Of a stretch of 64,000 nt of DNA, positions 45,666-58,620 are shown piece after piece. Position 1 is the first letter of the stretch; every line of letters starts with the position of its first letter. This DNA comes from Poecilobothrus nobilitatus (lineage: Eukaryota; Arthropoda; Insecta; Diptera; Dolichopodidae): NCBI GenBank assembly GCA_947095535.1, contig OX352774.1, forward strand, positions 211,284,965 to 211,348,964. Direction: 5' to 3'. Both the position numbers and the translations under genes were made by a program. Below the pieces are notes generated by a model. The model worked only from the letters and a program-made list of their open reading frames with translations. It was not told the DNA's origin and searched no databases.

Positions 45666-48600
45666 AAAATTCATTTAAAATAGGTTTTATGAAATGAATA
45701 AAAACCAGATTTTGAAAAACACCCAGATTTTGAGATACGAGAATTTATACGAGTCTTGGTTTACTTTTTGAACCAAAGGAATCTTAAGTTTCAAGACTTT
45801 CTTTGAATTATGATTCTTTTTTTCTCAAAATGCACAATACATTTTGAAATTTTTCGAATTCTTTTTTGATTTTGTATACGTACTTTGCGTAATGTAAACA
45901 TAGGTTAAGAATTGAATTAAATATTTATGTTTAGTCAAAATTTTTCTTCTGAACTTATATATTATATCCAGATAAAGAAAACACTTTTTAAAGTCACTAT
46001 TTTCTATATGTTATTTATTTAATATTAATCCTTCAATATCCGTTGTTTTATGTTTTTTTTTTTTGTTTTTGTAATTTTAATTCAAAATCAAACCATATCA
46101 ACAGATAATCAACAATTTCCTCTATGACAATATCAACATTTTTATTTAAAGTGATATAAAATGTTAGTGATAAGATAACATAGCGAGAAATATATACAAT
46201 ATGTATAATAATATATATGATCATTTTGTTGAGATTTTCACAGGCCTGTATTAATAAAGGAAATAAGAGTTTATTAACATGATAGTCGTGAAAATGCCGA
46301 CAATAATAATAAAAATAATAAAAAAAAAATATTCAACATCAGAATATTGTCATTTATTCTTTTAATAATGTTTTTTTGTTTTTTTTTGATTTTTATTTTA
46401 ATTTTCAATTTTAAAATTAAAAAAAAAAAAATAAATATAGATTGGGATTGATCCTGTTTTCTATAAGTTTTTGTTATTTAAAAAATGAAACATACAATAA
46501 TGAAATAGAAAACTTCTAATGTATATATATATTAGAGAGAAAAAAATATATTTATTTGTTTAGCTTCTTTTTTCTAAAGTTCCACTCAAAAGATTGTACC
46601 TATATCCTCTTTAGTAAGCTAAAATATTTTGCTATAGGGTATTAATTGATAGAATTATTTTAAACTTTTATAATAGTAAATCGTAGACAGCACATAGTCG
46701 ACGTCTTATGACGCAAAAAAGACAAAATGTTTTATGTTCAAACACTGTTCTTCGTTTTCATATTAATTTTCTAAAACTACTTTTGTTCCTTTATCCTTTT
46801 ATGTTTACCACATTTTTATCAAAAACTAGAATATTATGTTTTACATATTGTCTTTTGGAAATGGAAAATATCATTTTTGATTATGATGATCCTTGGAATA
46901 AATGTCTGTTTGCTTTTCCATTCCATTATATATAAGAGCAGGTGCATAAAATAGTCAGTAAAACGAATATAGCAAGGTCATGTTATGAGAGCTGGTAATA
47001 AAAATTACTGAATAATTAAAGCTTCTCCTAATTTAAACTTATGTAGAAGAAGGAAGAATAATACTGCATTTGATAACGATTGTCGATTATAATGATCCAT
47101 TCTGAAAATTTTTAAACATTATTTTAAATGGAAATGGAATTTTTGAAACAAATTGTAATATTTCAATATTTTCAATTTAAATTGAAAAAATATGTGAGAT
47201 TTGATTGTTTATATTATTTTATATATTCTGATTTTATTTGTCGTTTTTTTTTTTTGAATGATTGGATAAATGAATGAATGAGTAACTGACTCTATAAATG
47301 ACTAAATGAATTAACGAAATGTACAATTTTCAATGTTTATAAATTATTATTTTTTTTTTTTTCTGTTCCAGGATATATAAGCGTTTATATTTTTTTAACA
47401 ATCCTTAGAATTAATGAAAATTGGATTGGCAATTATGTAATTTTTAAATTAATTTTTTTTTTTTTAAATTTTTCAATTTCATTTTTGAATTAAATGCTGC
47501 TTTAAAAAAAAAAAAAAAAAGTATATTAAATAAAAAAAAATCAAACGTTAATTAGCGCAAATTATTTATATTTTGCAAAAGATATAAAAAAGTAAATAAA
47601 AAAAACAGAAAACAAATAGAAAAAGAGAAATTAATTGAAACTAAGATATGACAATTTAAAACATTTATATTTTAATGAAGTTGTAAATCTATCTGTCATT
47701 CAAATAGCGGAACATTTTGTCATTTTAAATTGACACAAAATTTTGATGGATAAGTTTATAAATTATAAAATTTTATGAAAAATTTAAAAAAAAATATAAA
47801 CATTGAAAATCATAATTAAAATGGTTCTTAAGTGTTCATTACGGGGATGTCTCGTGTCAATATGATATGAACATGTTGAATAACTGCTAATGAGTGATGA
47901 GATGAAATGAGATGAAAATTTGTTGAAGGAACTTCATATATTCTTGTTCAAAACTAAATTCTGAGCCGATTTAGCCATGTACCAGCATGTATTTAGCCAA
48001 TTTTAAACTTTGTTAAATTAAAATTTTAGATCTAGTTTAGAAATTTCATTGAATAAAAAATACCATAGATGGATTTCAGTGTATCAAATTTGTATTAAAA
48101 TATTCTACAGCTTAATATTGTTTAAAATATTGACAATAGCATATATACATTACTAAAATTGTTCAACAACTTTGTTACTTGATTTTTACAAGGTGATTCA
48201 GCAGTTGAAATTAATTATAATAAAAGTTATTTTTCAACTAATATCTATTGGTCTACGCCTGTCCGGTATTTCATTGCATGACTGAAATGCATAAAAATAA
48301 AGTAGAAGTAGCACAGAACAAAATTTTGAAAATGATCATTTATTTTTTTGTACGAAAAATCATTTGTTGGTTGGCATTGTAATACTCTGAAAATATCTGA
48401 AATAACTATAAAGCTTTTCGAAAATTTTAGCAATTTTGAAAATTGTGCAATTCATACATTAAATGCTCAGCGATTGTAAACTAATAAATTTATATAAGTA
48501 GTTAATTAGTATAAGTATAAATCTATCAAATGTTAGGTTTTTCAATTGTCCTTATAAATGTTAATATTAAAAAAATAATTTCAGCAAAAAAAAAAAAAAA

Positions 48601-48889
48601 AATTAAGCTGTAAAGATCAAAGAATCTAAATCTCTCAAGTTTAAGTTTTTCTCAATAAAAATAATAGTGTTGGATAAATATGAATTTTTGCTTAAAGTGC
48701 CCAAAATTTTTTTTATTGATTATAACTAACGCAAAATACCTCAATAAAATAAAATCTTTCCTTCAAAAATGTTTCAATAACATGCTTGAAAAATTACCAA
48801 AACTAGCCATGAGAAATTTATAGGTTTAGTTTTTTCAACCACAACAATTTAAGTTCCTAAAATAGCAAAATTACATTAAAAATATTTCA
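45666..48889. other. AT-rich stretch
   Basis: No gene is supported. A 75-codon plus frame at 46708-46935 ends MENIIFDYDDPWNKCLFAF..., and a 62-codon minus frame at 48245-48433 ends ...HAMKYRTGVDQ. Both are within chance length and lack recognisable domains. Near 47970-47990 TTCTGAGCCGATTTAGCCAT recalls the D2/D1 block before the CCGTCC motif and may be a DINE-1-like relic. Confidence 0.45.
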
Positions 48890-49605
48890 GAATGTAAACC
48901 AAAGGTTCTTAAAGGCGCACATTTTCCAAAAAAAAAAAAAACAGTTTAGAAATGTTGTTGCACCAAAGTTTCCAATTTTTTTTCGAATTTTATCAGCATG
49001 AAAAATTGTGAAAAATTATGAGATATTTTCTTCAGTTTTAGGTAAACCTTTTATAATTAAGAAAAACTATTAACACATGTTAAAACCATAATATTAAAGT
49101 GTTTATATTGACGTTTTACTTTGAAAAATTTGTACAAAAATGTTTAAAAATAGTAAATTTAAAATTATTTTTATCGCTAATAGTTCTTAAACATGGGAAC
49201 ATTCGAAAATAATTTCTGAGGTAACTTATGCTAATTCCAAAAGATCTTTCTATTATCAAAATTTCAAGGTTGTATATTGTATGCTGTAAATTGCATTTGT
49301 TTGTCGTCTCTACATTAAAAAAATGTTCCGCAGAATTTGAGATTTAAAAATTTGTAAATATGGTTTCCAAATTTGGGGGGCTGTATCTGCGTAATTGGTT
49401 AGGGTTACATAAAAGGGTTGTAACCTACAACCCATGTTGGTTAGGGTTACATATAAGAGTTGGTTGTTAGGGTTGAGGCTACCTATCATTGAAATTTTTT
49501 TACTCTATCTTTAACTGTGTAAAAGTTCAATAAACGAACAGACAGATAGACGAACATACGAAGAAAGTAAAACTAATAAACAAGTTTTCAAAATGTGCTA
49601 AAAAA
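48890..49605 (+). repeat. R1 dispersed repeat, copy d
   Basis: It begins TCAGAATGTAAACCAAAGG, then AAAGGCGCACATTTTCC and CAGTTTAGAAATGTTGTTGC. It runs through GGGGGGCTGTATCTGCGTAA and GAACAGACAGATAGACGAAC to TTTCAAAATGTGCTAAAAAA. TTGGTTAGGGTTACATA is repeated at about 49396 and 49438, a small internal duplication. The order of blocks matches R1a. Confidence 0.7.
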
Positions 49606-50402
49606 ATTGATTATAATTAATTCAATACTTTAAAAATTTTAAATTTTAAGTAAGTCATTTTTAATTACTATGATAATTTTTCTTAGGATTTTTGTTCTAA
49701 TAAAATTTTAAGACTTGGTAATTCAAGTTACAAAAAAAAATTTTTTCTTTTTTTCTGTCAATAAAAATTAAGAAAACTTTAATTCTTTTTTTCTTCAAAT
49801 TAAGTTATCAATAATACTAAAAAGAAGAAATGAAAAAAAAAAATTAAATTCATTTTTAAAGTGAAAGTCCATTAATCGTACTTAAATATTCTTCTAAAAA
49901 AAAAAAAAAAAACAATCACAAAAAATCAAGTAATGATGATTTTTTTTTTGTGTTCGTTTTAAAGTTCCTTTTTGTGTCCTTAAAATAAATTAAAAAAAAA
50001 TTCAGATTCAAATTTTTTTATTTTGTACGTTTCATGGATAATGATACCATATCTTTATCACAGATATGTTTTCACTGTATTTTATTCTTATATTTTGTTG
50101 GATATTGGAGAACCTAGGAAATTTATTCTTTCTTCCGTTTTTTTGTTTTGTTTTTGAATAAACCAAAATGAAAATGAAAATTTTGTGAAAAATTTAAACA
50201 AAATGAAAATTATACAGTTAGACAGATCCTTGAAAAAATGAAAAAAATTGCTTTCAATGTATTGCATTTTAAAATGAAAATTTTGTTATAATTCAAACCA
50301 AAACTCATCATCAGAAAAAATAAAATAATAAAGATAGCAACTGAAAAAAAGAATTTATTTGAAATTATACATATTATACATATATAAAATATATAAATAC
50401 GT
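49606..50402. other. AT-rich stretch
   Basis: Only A/T tracts and unique-looking sequence. Nothing gene-like or repeated is seen. Confidence 0.5.
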
Positions 50403-51246
50403 AAAAAACGAGGAAGAATGCAGTAGAGTAGATTGTGTCAACTCTGGGATACCCGTATGAACGTAATATACCCTGTTTCTTTAAAACTTGACCATCTTTT
50501 GAAAATTTTCAGATATTTTAGTACCGACGTTAATTACAGAGATATATGTATTTATGTAAAATGTACAGTTGTATGACAGCAACCCGAATCTATTGCACAG
50601 ACACAACCAAATTTTACAGAAGTTGTTGCCAAAAACTTGATCATCATTTATAAAATTTTAGACGTCTAGCTTCATTAAGTTCCAAGATGTGCAAGAAGTC
50701 TGAACCGGCTGCTCTAGACCAACCAAATTTTACAAATGCTGTTGGCATGAAATCGACACCTCTTTACTAAATTTCAGATTCCTAACTTCAGTAGACACTG
50801 AGTTATTTTCATTTACAAAAATAAGTTGTATGGCAACTACCCGAACCTGTCGCCGCAGCACAACCAAATTTTACAGAAGTTGTTGCCATCATCATTTGCA
50901 AAATTTCAGACACCTAGCTTGAATAGATACTGAGTTATTTCCATATAAAGAAAGAAGTTGTATGGCAGCTACTCGAACCCGGCGGCCGGAAATGTTGAAT
51001 TTAAATAGAAAAACTAACATTTTTACAAAAGTGACGTAAAACAAATTACTGCCTCCTAGCTCCTTTATTTTTTGAGTTATAGTGCGGGCGGACGGACGTA
51101 CATGGCTTAGTCGACTCAGAATTCGATTCTGAGCCAATCCATACCTTTGACACAATATTTAACAATATCAATATCGACTCCTTTAAGGTGTCACAAATGT
51201 AATGCCAAATTTATTATACCCTTGAACATAGTTCATACGGGTATAA
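50403..51246 (-). mobile_element. DINE-1-like element, subfamily D2, copy b
   Basis: This is a close relative of 35421-36190. Perfect 14-bp inverted repeats ATACCCGTATGAAC (50449-50462) and GTTCATACGGGTAT (51231-51244) mark the ends, and the 3' tail (minus) reads TGCATTCTTCCTCGTTTTT beyond the left repeat. The GCGGGCGGACGGACGTACAT block lies near 51085-51105. The core contains three or more units with GTTGTATGGCA(A/G)CTAC and ACAACCAAATTTTACAGAAG. The 87-codon minus frame at 50892-51155 comes from these units. Confidence 0.8.
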
Positions 51247-53489
51247 AAAAACAAAAACAATGAAGGATCTGGATCGAATCTTCAGAATAATTAATTACTT
51301 TCATTTTATATACACAGATTTTCATCCATACCTAAAAACAAAAAAAAATTTTTAAGTGACATCGATTTTCACTCACCAATTTTGTAATTTCTTTGTGTAA
51401 ATTTTTTTCACCTTAATACGGGGAGTAAAAAATTCAAACAAAAAATTTAAAATAGAAAAAATAAAAACAAAAAGAATAGTAAAAACAAGATACAACATAA
51501 AAGTTAAATGGAAATAATTGGTTGAGTGGTAAAAATTCAGGTGAAAATTAAAAGGATATATGGTTGTAAATAAATAAAGGTATACTTATATGTGTCTGCA
51601 TATATCCAGTTACAATTCATTTTGTTAGTGGTTGAATAGAAAAAAAAAGTTGAATTATATTATATGTCTAGTTATATGATAAAAAGGGAGAATGAAAATA
51701 TTAGAAAAAGGCTAACAATGTTTTAAAGGATAACAATTTTAATGAAAAGTGTTTTTTTTTTCAATTTTTGTGTTATATTATTTTTATTTTTATAAGGTCA
51801 TTAAATAAACTGATAAACAAAATTTAAGTTTTACAAAATTTTATTAAAGTTTTTCATTTTAATATTTCTGATTACTGGAAAAAAATACTATATAATATTA
51901 TATTGTTGCAATGATTTTACATAAATATGAGGAATGAAAGTTTTTTAGATTTAAAAGATATACTCTTCAAGTCTTTGATAAAATAAGTTACAATACAAAT
52001 ATTTAAATAAGTTGTATATGTTGTTGTATGTGTTAAAACTGTTTCGTAAAAATTAGAATTTCAACCACAAGAACAAGTTTTTGTGTAGACGACCATATTT
52101 CTAAATATAAAAATAAATTCGAAACTTATAACTAAATTTTATCGTCTGAAAATAGATTTTGAAATTACCAAATTTTTAAATCAATTTTTTTATCATTTCC
52201 ATTCGTTTTTTTAAAAATTTTAACCATATTTTCATATCTACTTTGCTGTTTCAGTAAGAGCTGAATATTTTCGTTAAAAATTGGAGTTTTAAGCACGAAA
52301 AAGAGTTATTGTGAAGAAAAACATATTTCTAAATATAATCCGGAACTCATAACTAAATTTTATCATCTGAAAATGAATTTTTAAATTACCAAATCTTTAA
52401 ATCTATTTTTCTACAATTTTCAGTCGTTCTTTAAAGATTTTAAGGATGACTTTATTCCGTAATGATAGCAGAAAATCAGAATTAATCAATTCAATATTGG
52501 AAACCATCTAGTATTTTTTAAGAATAAAATTATATCATATTTTTCTTTCATAAATACATCTTTAAAAAATTATTTGAGGAAGAAAAGCGGGAAAGAAACA
52601 TCACATTTGTGGAAGAAGGCGAATTTAATGGTTGAAATCTAATCAGATAGCTTTTAAAACTGGATTCAGTCAAATAATGTCAATCATATTAGGTAGTTAA
52701 ATTTCAATGCTATTGAGATTGATATATTTATATGTTGATCTCTCTACTCTCTTAATTTTAACTCTATTTAACTTGTTTGATAACTAAACGTCTTTGTTTA
52801 GATATAAAGTAGATAGAAGTGATTTCAAATGAACAAAAATATTATAATGAAAATTAAAGTTTAAAACATTTTAGATCTGCTTTAGATTTTTATACTTTTA
52901 TAACATTTTTTCTAGAATGAAATTAATTAAAAGAATAATTAAAGGTTTAGATTATTTTTTTAACGTTCAAAATGAATAAGTAAAATTAAACTGTTATTAA
53001 CATTCTGCCATTTTACTATCAAAATACATGAAAATAGCAAAAAAAAAGGGGAATAGAATTATGTTGAACATAATAATGAAATCCTAAAATAAAAACGGAC
53101 AAGTATTATAATAACAATAAATTTTTTTTTATATTTTAAAAGCATCTAATAAATATTTTATTCGAAATAGAATAAAAAAAAAGATGTGAAAAATCCTTTT
53201 GTAGAACTTGAAATATATAAAACAAGGAAGTATGTAAAATAAAAGATTTTTAAAGCCACGCAAGATTAAATAATTTTAGAATTTATTTCACTTAATTTTT
53301 TTGCATTCAACTTTGTAATTTTTTATGAAAGAAAATCTTGTGAAAAATCAAGAAAGACGTTTTTCATTATTGAAGAAACCTTATACAAATTAAAAATGCT
53401 GTTAATACATGACGTACAATTGTTTGTTTAAAATTTAATGTTTAAGTTTAAAGTTTTATGACATACTTTAAACATATTTGTATAGATGG
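51247..53489. other. AT-rich stretch with one tandem duplication
   Basis: Apart from the duplication at 52044-52435 (listed separately) I see only A/T-rich sequence with no gene or recognisable repeat. Confidence 0.5.
52044..52435. repeat. degenerate ~221-bp tandem duplication
   Basis: CATATTTCTAAATATAA and AACTAAATTTTATC...CTGAAAAT...AAATTACCAAAT occur in the same order in two neighbouring units. AACTAAATTTTATC lies at 52130 and 52351. Each unit starts near TTTCGT(A/T)AAAAATT and ends near a TTCGTT/TCGTTC run. The copies differ at many positions, so the duplication is old. Confidence 0.65.
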
Positions 53490-53812
53490 TGTTCAGATTA
53501 CATGTATCTAAAAAAACTAAATCTTCAATTTTTGACCCTTACAAATTTTTTAATCTGAGAAAGTGCAATCGAATTTTCTGGGGTAATTCAAAAACATCAT
53601 CTTCGTTTCAAAGCTTTGTTCAACATTAAGGATTTGTAGCTCAATAATGGATTATGGAGCTTAGGGAGTTCTTTTACCTAATTAATATTTTTATGAAATT
53701 TATCAATGGCAAAAATATCATTTCTCTTTGGAGATTTGTAAAAAGACGCTTAGACGGATGAACAGTATGGAACTAATAAGTAAATTTTCCAATAATTTTT
53801 AAAAATGTGCTA
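53490..53812 (+). repeat. R1 dispersed repeat, copy e (5'-truncated, diverged)
   Basis: TCTTCAATTTTTGACCCTTA, GCTCAATAATGGATTATGGA, AAAGACGCTTAGACGGATGA and TTTTAAAAATGTGCTAAA follow the R1 order. Only the 3' half is recognisable and it is strongly diverged. Confidence 0.5.
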
Positions 53813-56800
53813 AATAAAAGACTTTATATTTTTTCTTAAAGATGTCTATTTTAAGTTCATATTTGTTAAAATGAACCTAAATCATAAATAAACAATTAAA
53901 AAAAATTTAAAAATATCAAATTTTAAAACAAAAATTGTATGATGTTCAAAGGACTTTCTGTTTTTTCAAGAAACAATTCTTTTAGCATTTGAACTTTATA
54001 TAATGTTATATCTTCTAAAACGATTGGATTTTACGTCTTTTAAGAATAAGGTTTAAGTTTTAAAATATAGGTGAAGTTCAAAGTTTTGTAAAGGAAAAAA
54101 ACTCCAAATATTACAAAAAAAGTACATTAAGTTTTTAGCAGATTTTTAAATTTTAATAGTAAAAAAATGAAATCTGGGTAGCTGAACAACAGTTCGAATA
54201 CAAGGTAAAAGTAAATTGTTTTACTAAAATTTGAATATTCGTATAAATGATTTTTATTTCTGTATTAAATACTTTTATAAAGAAAATTCCTTTTGTTTAA
54301 AAATTTATCCTGCAAATTTATTAGAAAAATCTTATTATCCTTTCCAAGTGAATCAATTTTTAGTTCATTCTTACTTATATTTTGCATGTTTTACTTTTAT
54401 TTCACATTTTATTACACTAATAATGATGAGTTAAAGTTACAGATTTTAAAAATTTGGAATGCATAAAATTGTTTATAGACTTTAAGAATTTCGTTTTAAA
54501 TAATGAAAAGGTTATTTGAAAAAGGAAGAACTGTAATTTAATGGAATATCCTTGAAATTATAATATTTTTTCGAATTGTTAACAAATAATTAAGCGAAAA
54601 GAAAAATTTAATTGTTTTTAATAAAAAATTTAATGTTTTATTTGGAAGTGATTTAAAATCGTTTTATGATCTGTTGATGTATTAGTAAAAATTTGTATTT
54701 GTGATTTATGATTTGTTGGTTTGTTGAAAACTAAATAAATAACATAAGTATTTTATCATATTATATTCTGCTTAAAAAAGTAAAAAGATGTATAAAAAAA
54801 TATAAACGGGTAAAGAACAGTGTAAAGAAAAAGTATTGACTGCAGTATATACTTAAATACAAGAATAAGTGAAACAATATAAGGGTTTTATTACTTATAT
54901 AAATATAAGTTCTTATAATTGAAAAGTACCCCTTTTGGTTCTTCAATTTGTACTAATGTTAATACATAAACTTCATTTCATGACTCATACTGGTTCGAAA
55001 AATTTTAAGTAATTGAAAAATATTATATCCGGTTCTTATTACAATAGGTGAACATATCCGGTTTGGTTTAACAATTTTTTTTTTACATTATAAACTTTTT
55101 ATTACAAGTACCTATTATTACAAAACTTTTAAAATTTTATTTTATAAGAGATGTTTGTGTTATATCTTCAGACATGGTTTAAAAGTAAAAAATGGTTTGC
55201 CATTGCAATATTCTTTTATTACCACTATATATGATATCTAATCATTCTTTTTTTAATTGATTTCTATTTAAAATTAAAATGTAATTATAATTAAATAAAA
55301 CAAAATATGTTTTAACTGTATTCGTATAATAGAGACTAATTTACACTTAAAACGCTTTTAAATTAGATAACAATATATAACAAAATTTTTAACTAAACCA
55401 TCTGTTTCTTTAACAATTATTTAATTTTTAATGAATTCTTTTCAAATTAAAAATTATTCTAATCCTGAACATCATCACGATTTTATGACTTCTTTTCATC
55501 GCTCAATATAAAGAGTTGAAATAATTGATTTATTCTCCACTTCTTTTATTTTCTCAATGTCATTTGACTTCTGTACAACATCATAAATCATTTTCCTTGA
55601 AACAAAAAACATTAAAACACAAAAAAAAAAAAAATTCTTTTCTTTTTAATCATATTTTTGTGGTGTTCACATATATTTATGTACATACATATATAAATAC
55701 AATATTGTACATTTCCTAGACAACTTGGTTGAATATCACGCGTTCTATCATTTATTATATAAAAATGATGACGTATTAATAGCCCGCCTGCGGTTCTCAA
55801 TTATGTATATTAAGAATAAGGGTACAAAAGAGTGATAAAAACTTTAGGAACTGTGAAAAGAAAATTAAACAAAAATTATAACTGTTAATATAATAATTTT
55901 TAACTGTTTTATTTTGTTTTAAATAATTAACTATCTAAATGAAATTTTTTATTATCGCCTACAGTTATGCAATTATTTATTTTTAGATTTAAATTTTTTC
56001 TAGGTTTTTAACAATTTATAAATTTTATAGGTTTATGAATTAATATATTGTACTTCAAAATTAAACAACATTAAAAAATTAATTTTAAATAAAAAAATAA
56101 TTAAATTCTTTTTCCTATCTCTTTTTTTGTTTTAGAAATAAAATAGATTGACAATAATGGATTGACAATGAATGGGACGAGCTTTTTAATTTTAGTTTTT
56201 AAAAATTAAAAATTATGACCAATATCATTTCTCATTTTTTAAGCTGTCATAATGCGTTGTTATTCCACAGTAAATGAAAACATGATAATATAAATAAAAA
56301 AAAAAAAAAAAAAAGAAAATTAAAATTAAAATTGTGACATAACAAAAAGCTAAAATATAATGTTAAGAAAAATAAAATTAATATTTTGACTTTTTATTAT
56401 TTTATGTGATCCTTTAATATCTTTTAATATGACAGAATAATATTTTAATCGTGAATTTTTAATGGAATTAAGAATAAAGGATTTTTGCTTTAAGGATAAT
56501 AAAAAAAACAAAAAAAATTGTTCATTTTTTGTAAAGTTTTTTTTTTTTTTTTTTTATATAAAATAATTTTAAAATAAAAAAGGGTAAATCATGATTAATT
56601 TTAATATTAAGTTGCAAAAGATACTGTTCTGCATCTACTTTAGAGGCACAAAAGAAAAAATATCTGTGATGTAATAAATAAAAATGAAAAAAAATTTTTT
56701 TTTTAGTAGAATTCCTTTTTGTGTAATTATGATATCCTTAGGGAAAAAATTGAATATCCCTTAATTGTTCTTTAAATATTTCATAATGAATTTCTTATGT

Positions 56801-57490
56801 TAATATTGTGGGAATCATTTTGTATGTAAATATGTAAATATTGCTATGAAAAAAAATGTTTGCAAAGGAGTTTAATACCTATATTAAATTTCAAAAATAA
56901 TAACGAAAACTTTGATTATTTATGTACGTAAGGATGTATGTACTTAATAAATTTTTAATATTTTTTAAAATTTTTTATTCGTTGTAAAATAATAGTACTT
57001 TAATTCATTTAAAAATAACAATTAACTAATTAACTTAATAATTCCAGTAAGCTTATACATAAAAACTTTAATGAACATATATCTTTAAATAAGAACTTGA
57101 ACAATAGCAAGAGTGCTAGAGTTAATTGTTTCTTATTTATTCTTAAGAATTATAATGTTGTCACATGCTAGAAATTAATTAAATATATTATACACTACTG
57201 GAATAATAATAATAATAGGCTGAAATTTTTCGATTATATCAGGCTTTTGAAATCAGAATTTTTAAGCACAAGATTTTTCAAAATTATTTTTTTTAATGGT
57301 TGTAACAAATTATCCTTTCTAAGTTTCACTTATTTCGTTTATGCTTTCCAAAATTTTCTGAGAATTCCTCTTATAAATATATTGAGCTTGATTTAAAGTA
57401 GACATGATATTTTGTTAATTAATGTCAAAAATGATTACAGAAAATTTGTGCGCCTTTTTAAAGGTATTCAAGGTATTAATGGGTTAAAAA
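53813..57490. other. AT-rich stretch
   Basis: No gene is supported. A small G+C-rich patch at 55778-55795 (ATAGCCCGCCTGCGGTTC) lies in a minus frame without an ATG start. A 31-bp repeat (R4) at 55692-55722 is listed separately. Long A/T tracts occur at 56298-56316 and 56538-56556. Confidence 0.5.
55692..55722. repeat. R4 short dispersed repeat, copy a
   Basis: TATAAATACAATATTGTACA followed by TTTCCTAGACA matches 60856-60886 at 29 of 31 positions. On minus both copies would read Cys-Leu-Gly-x-Val-Gln-Tyr-x-Ile-Tyr. The flanks do not align well, so it may be a transposon end or a small conserved element. Confidence 0.4.
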
Positions 57491-57514
57491 TCTAATAAAT
57501 AAGGAAGAAATTCT

Positions 57515-57540
57515 GTTTGTTTGTTTGTTTGTTTGTTTGT
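57515..57540 (+). repeat. (GTTT)n microsatellite at the head of H2
   Basis: About six and a half GTTT units start 24 bp inside the 5' end of H2. Microsatellites at this position are a regular feature of several non-autonomous Helitron families and probably evolve together with the element. Confidence 0.85.
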
Positions 57541-57939
57541 GCCCTTTTCACGTAAAAACCACCAGTCCGATTGCAACCAAATTTTGCAGGAACGTTCCTA
57601 CGACCCCGGAAAGTGTTATAGGCTATATCGCGTTTCGGTTCATTAACCCATTGCGGCCCGAGAGCCATTTAAAGCCGTTTCGTTTTTTCGTTGTCCTGCC
57701 TAAACGGTTTGATCGATTGAGTTGAAAATTTGTACAAATGTTCTTCCTAGCATTGGACGGGTGCCGAAGAAATTTGGATTCAATATGTTACCCGGATTCG
57801 ACCCGGCGGGCTTCCAAAACATTTTTTGTTTCCGATTTATGTCCAATTTTGTATGGTGGTTTTATGGTCTGAAAAAAAGCCTGTGACAAATTTTTATGAA
57901 GATCCGGTAACCCGTTTGGGCACGAGAGCCGAACAAAGT

Positions 57940-58620
57940 TCACTAAATTTTTCTGTTGTCCTGCTAAAACGGTTTGACCAATTGAGTTGAAATTTTACAA
58001 TAGTGTAGCTCTTTACCACATGAGCTCACTGAGTTGATTTGGTTTCGATCCATTAACCCGTTTCGGCACCAGGGGTCAGTGAAGTTTTGTAATTTACTTA
58101 GTTGTCGCACTTAAACTGTTTGGCCAATTGAGTTAAAAATTTATCAATGTGTAGCTCTTTACCGCAGGAGCTCACTGAGTTGATTTGGTTACGATCCATT
58201 AACCCGTTTCGGCACCAGGACTCAATGAAGTTTTTCAATTTCTTTGTTGTCGCGCTTAAACGGTTTTGCCAATTGATTTGAAAATTTACAAAAGTGTAGC
58301 TCTTTACCACAGGAGCTCACTGAGGAGATTTGGTTACGATCCATTAACCCGTTTCGGCACCAGGGCTCAATAAAAATTTTTAATTTCTTTGTTGTCGCAC
58401 TTAAACGGTTTTACCAATTGAGTTGAAAATTTACAAAAGTGTAGGTCTTTATAACAAAAGCTTTCTGAGTTGATTTGGTTACGATACATTAACCCATCAG
58501 GCTTCAGGCCATGAAATGTCTCATTTTTTGTTGTTGTGCTTAAACGATTTGACCAATTGAAAATTTGCACAAGTATTGCACTTTGGCACACAAACTCATT
58601 CAATAAATTTTGTTGTGATA
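57940..58620 (+). repeat. ~145-bp minisatellite core of H2
   Basis: The unit contains GTTTGACCAATTGAGTTGA, GTGTAGCTCTTTACCACA, GAGCTCACTGAGTTGATTTG and CATTAACCCGTTTCGGCACC. The first of these motifs falls at about 57971, 58116, 58261, 58406 and 58545, spacings of 145, 145, 145 and 139 bp, with a more distant unit at about 57710. Minus frames of 70 and 90 codons here are produced by this repetition and are not genes. Confidence 0.85.

Noticed and set aside
46708..46935. 75-codon plus frame ending in MENIIFDYDDPWNKCLFAF...
   Set aside because: The end looks protein-like but the first part is T-rich; the length is within chance and no domain is recognisable.
48245..48433. 62-codon minus frame ending ...KYRTGVDQ
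   Set aside because: It lacks splice or promoter support and recognisable similarity.
50892..51155. 87-codon minus frame
   Set aside because: It falls inside D2 copy b and is not kept as a frame in D2 copy a.
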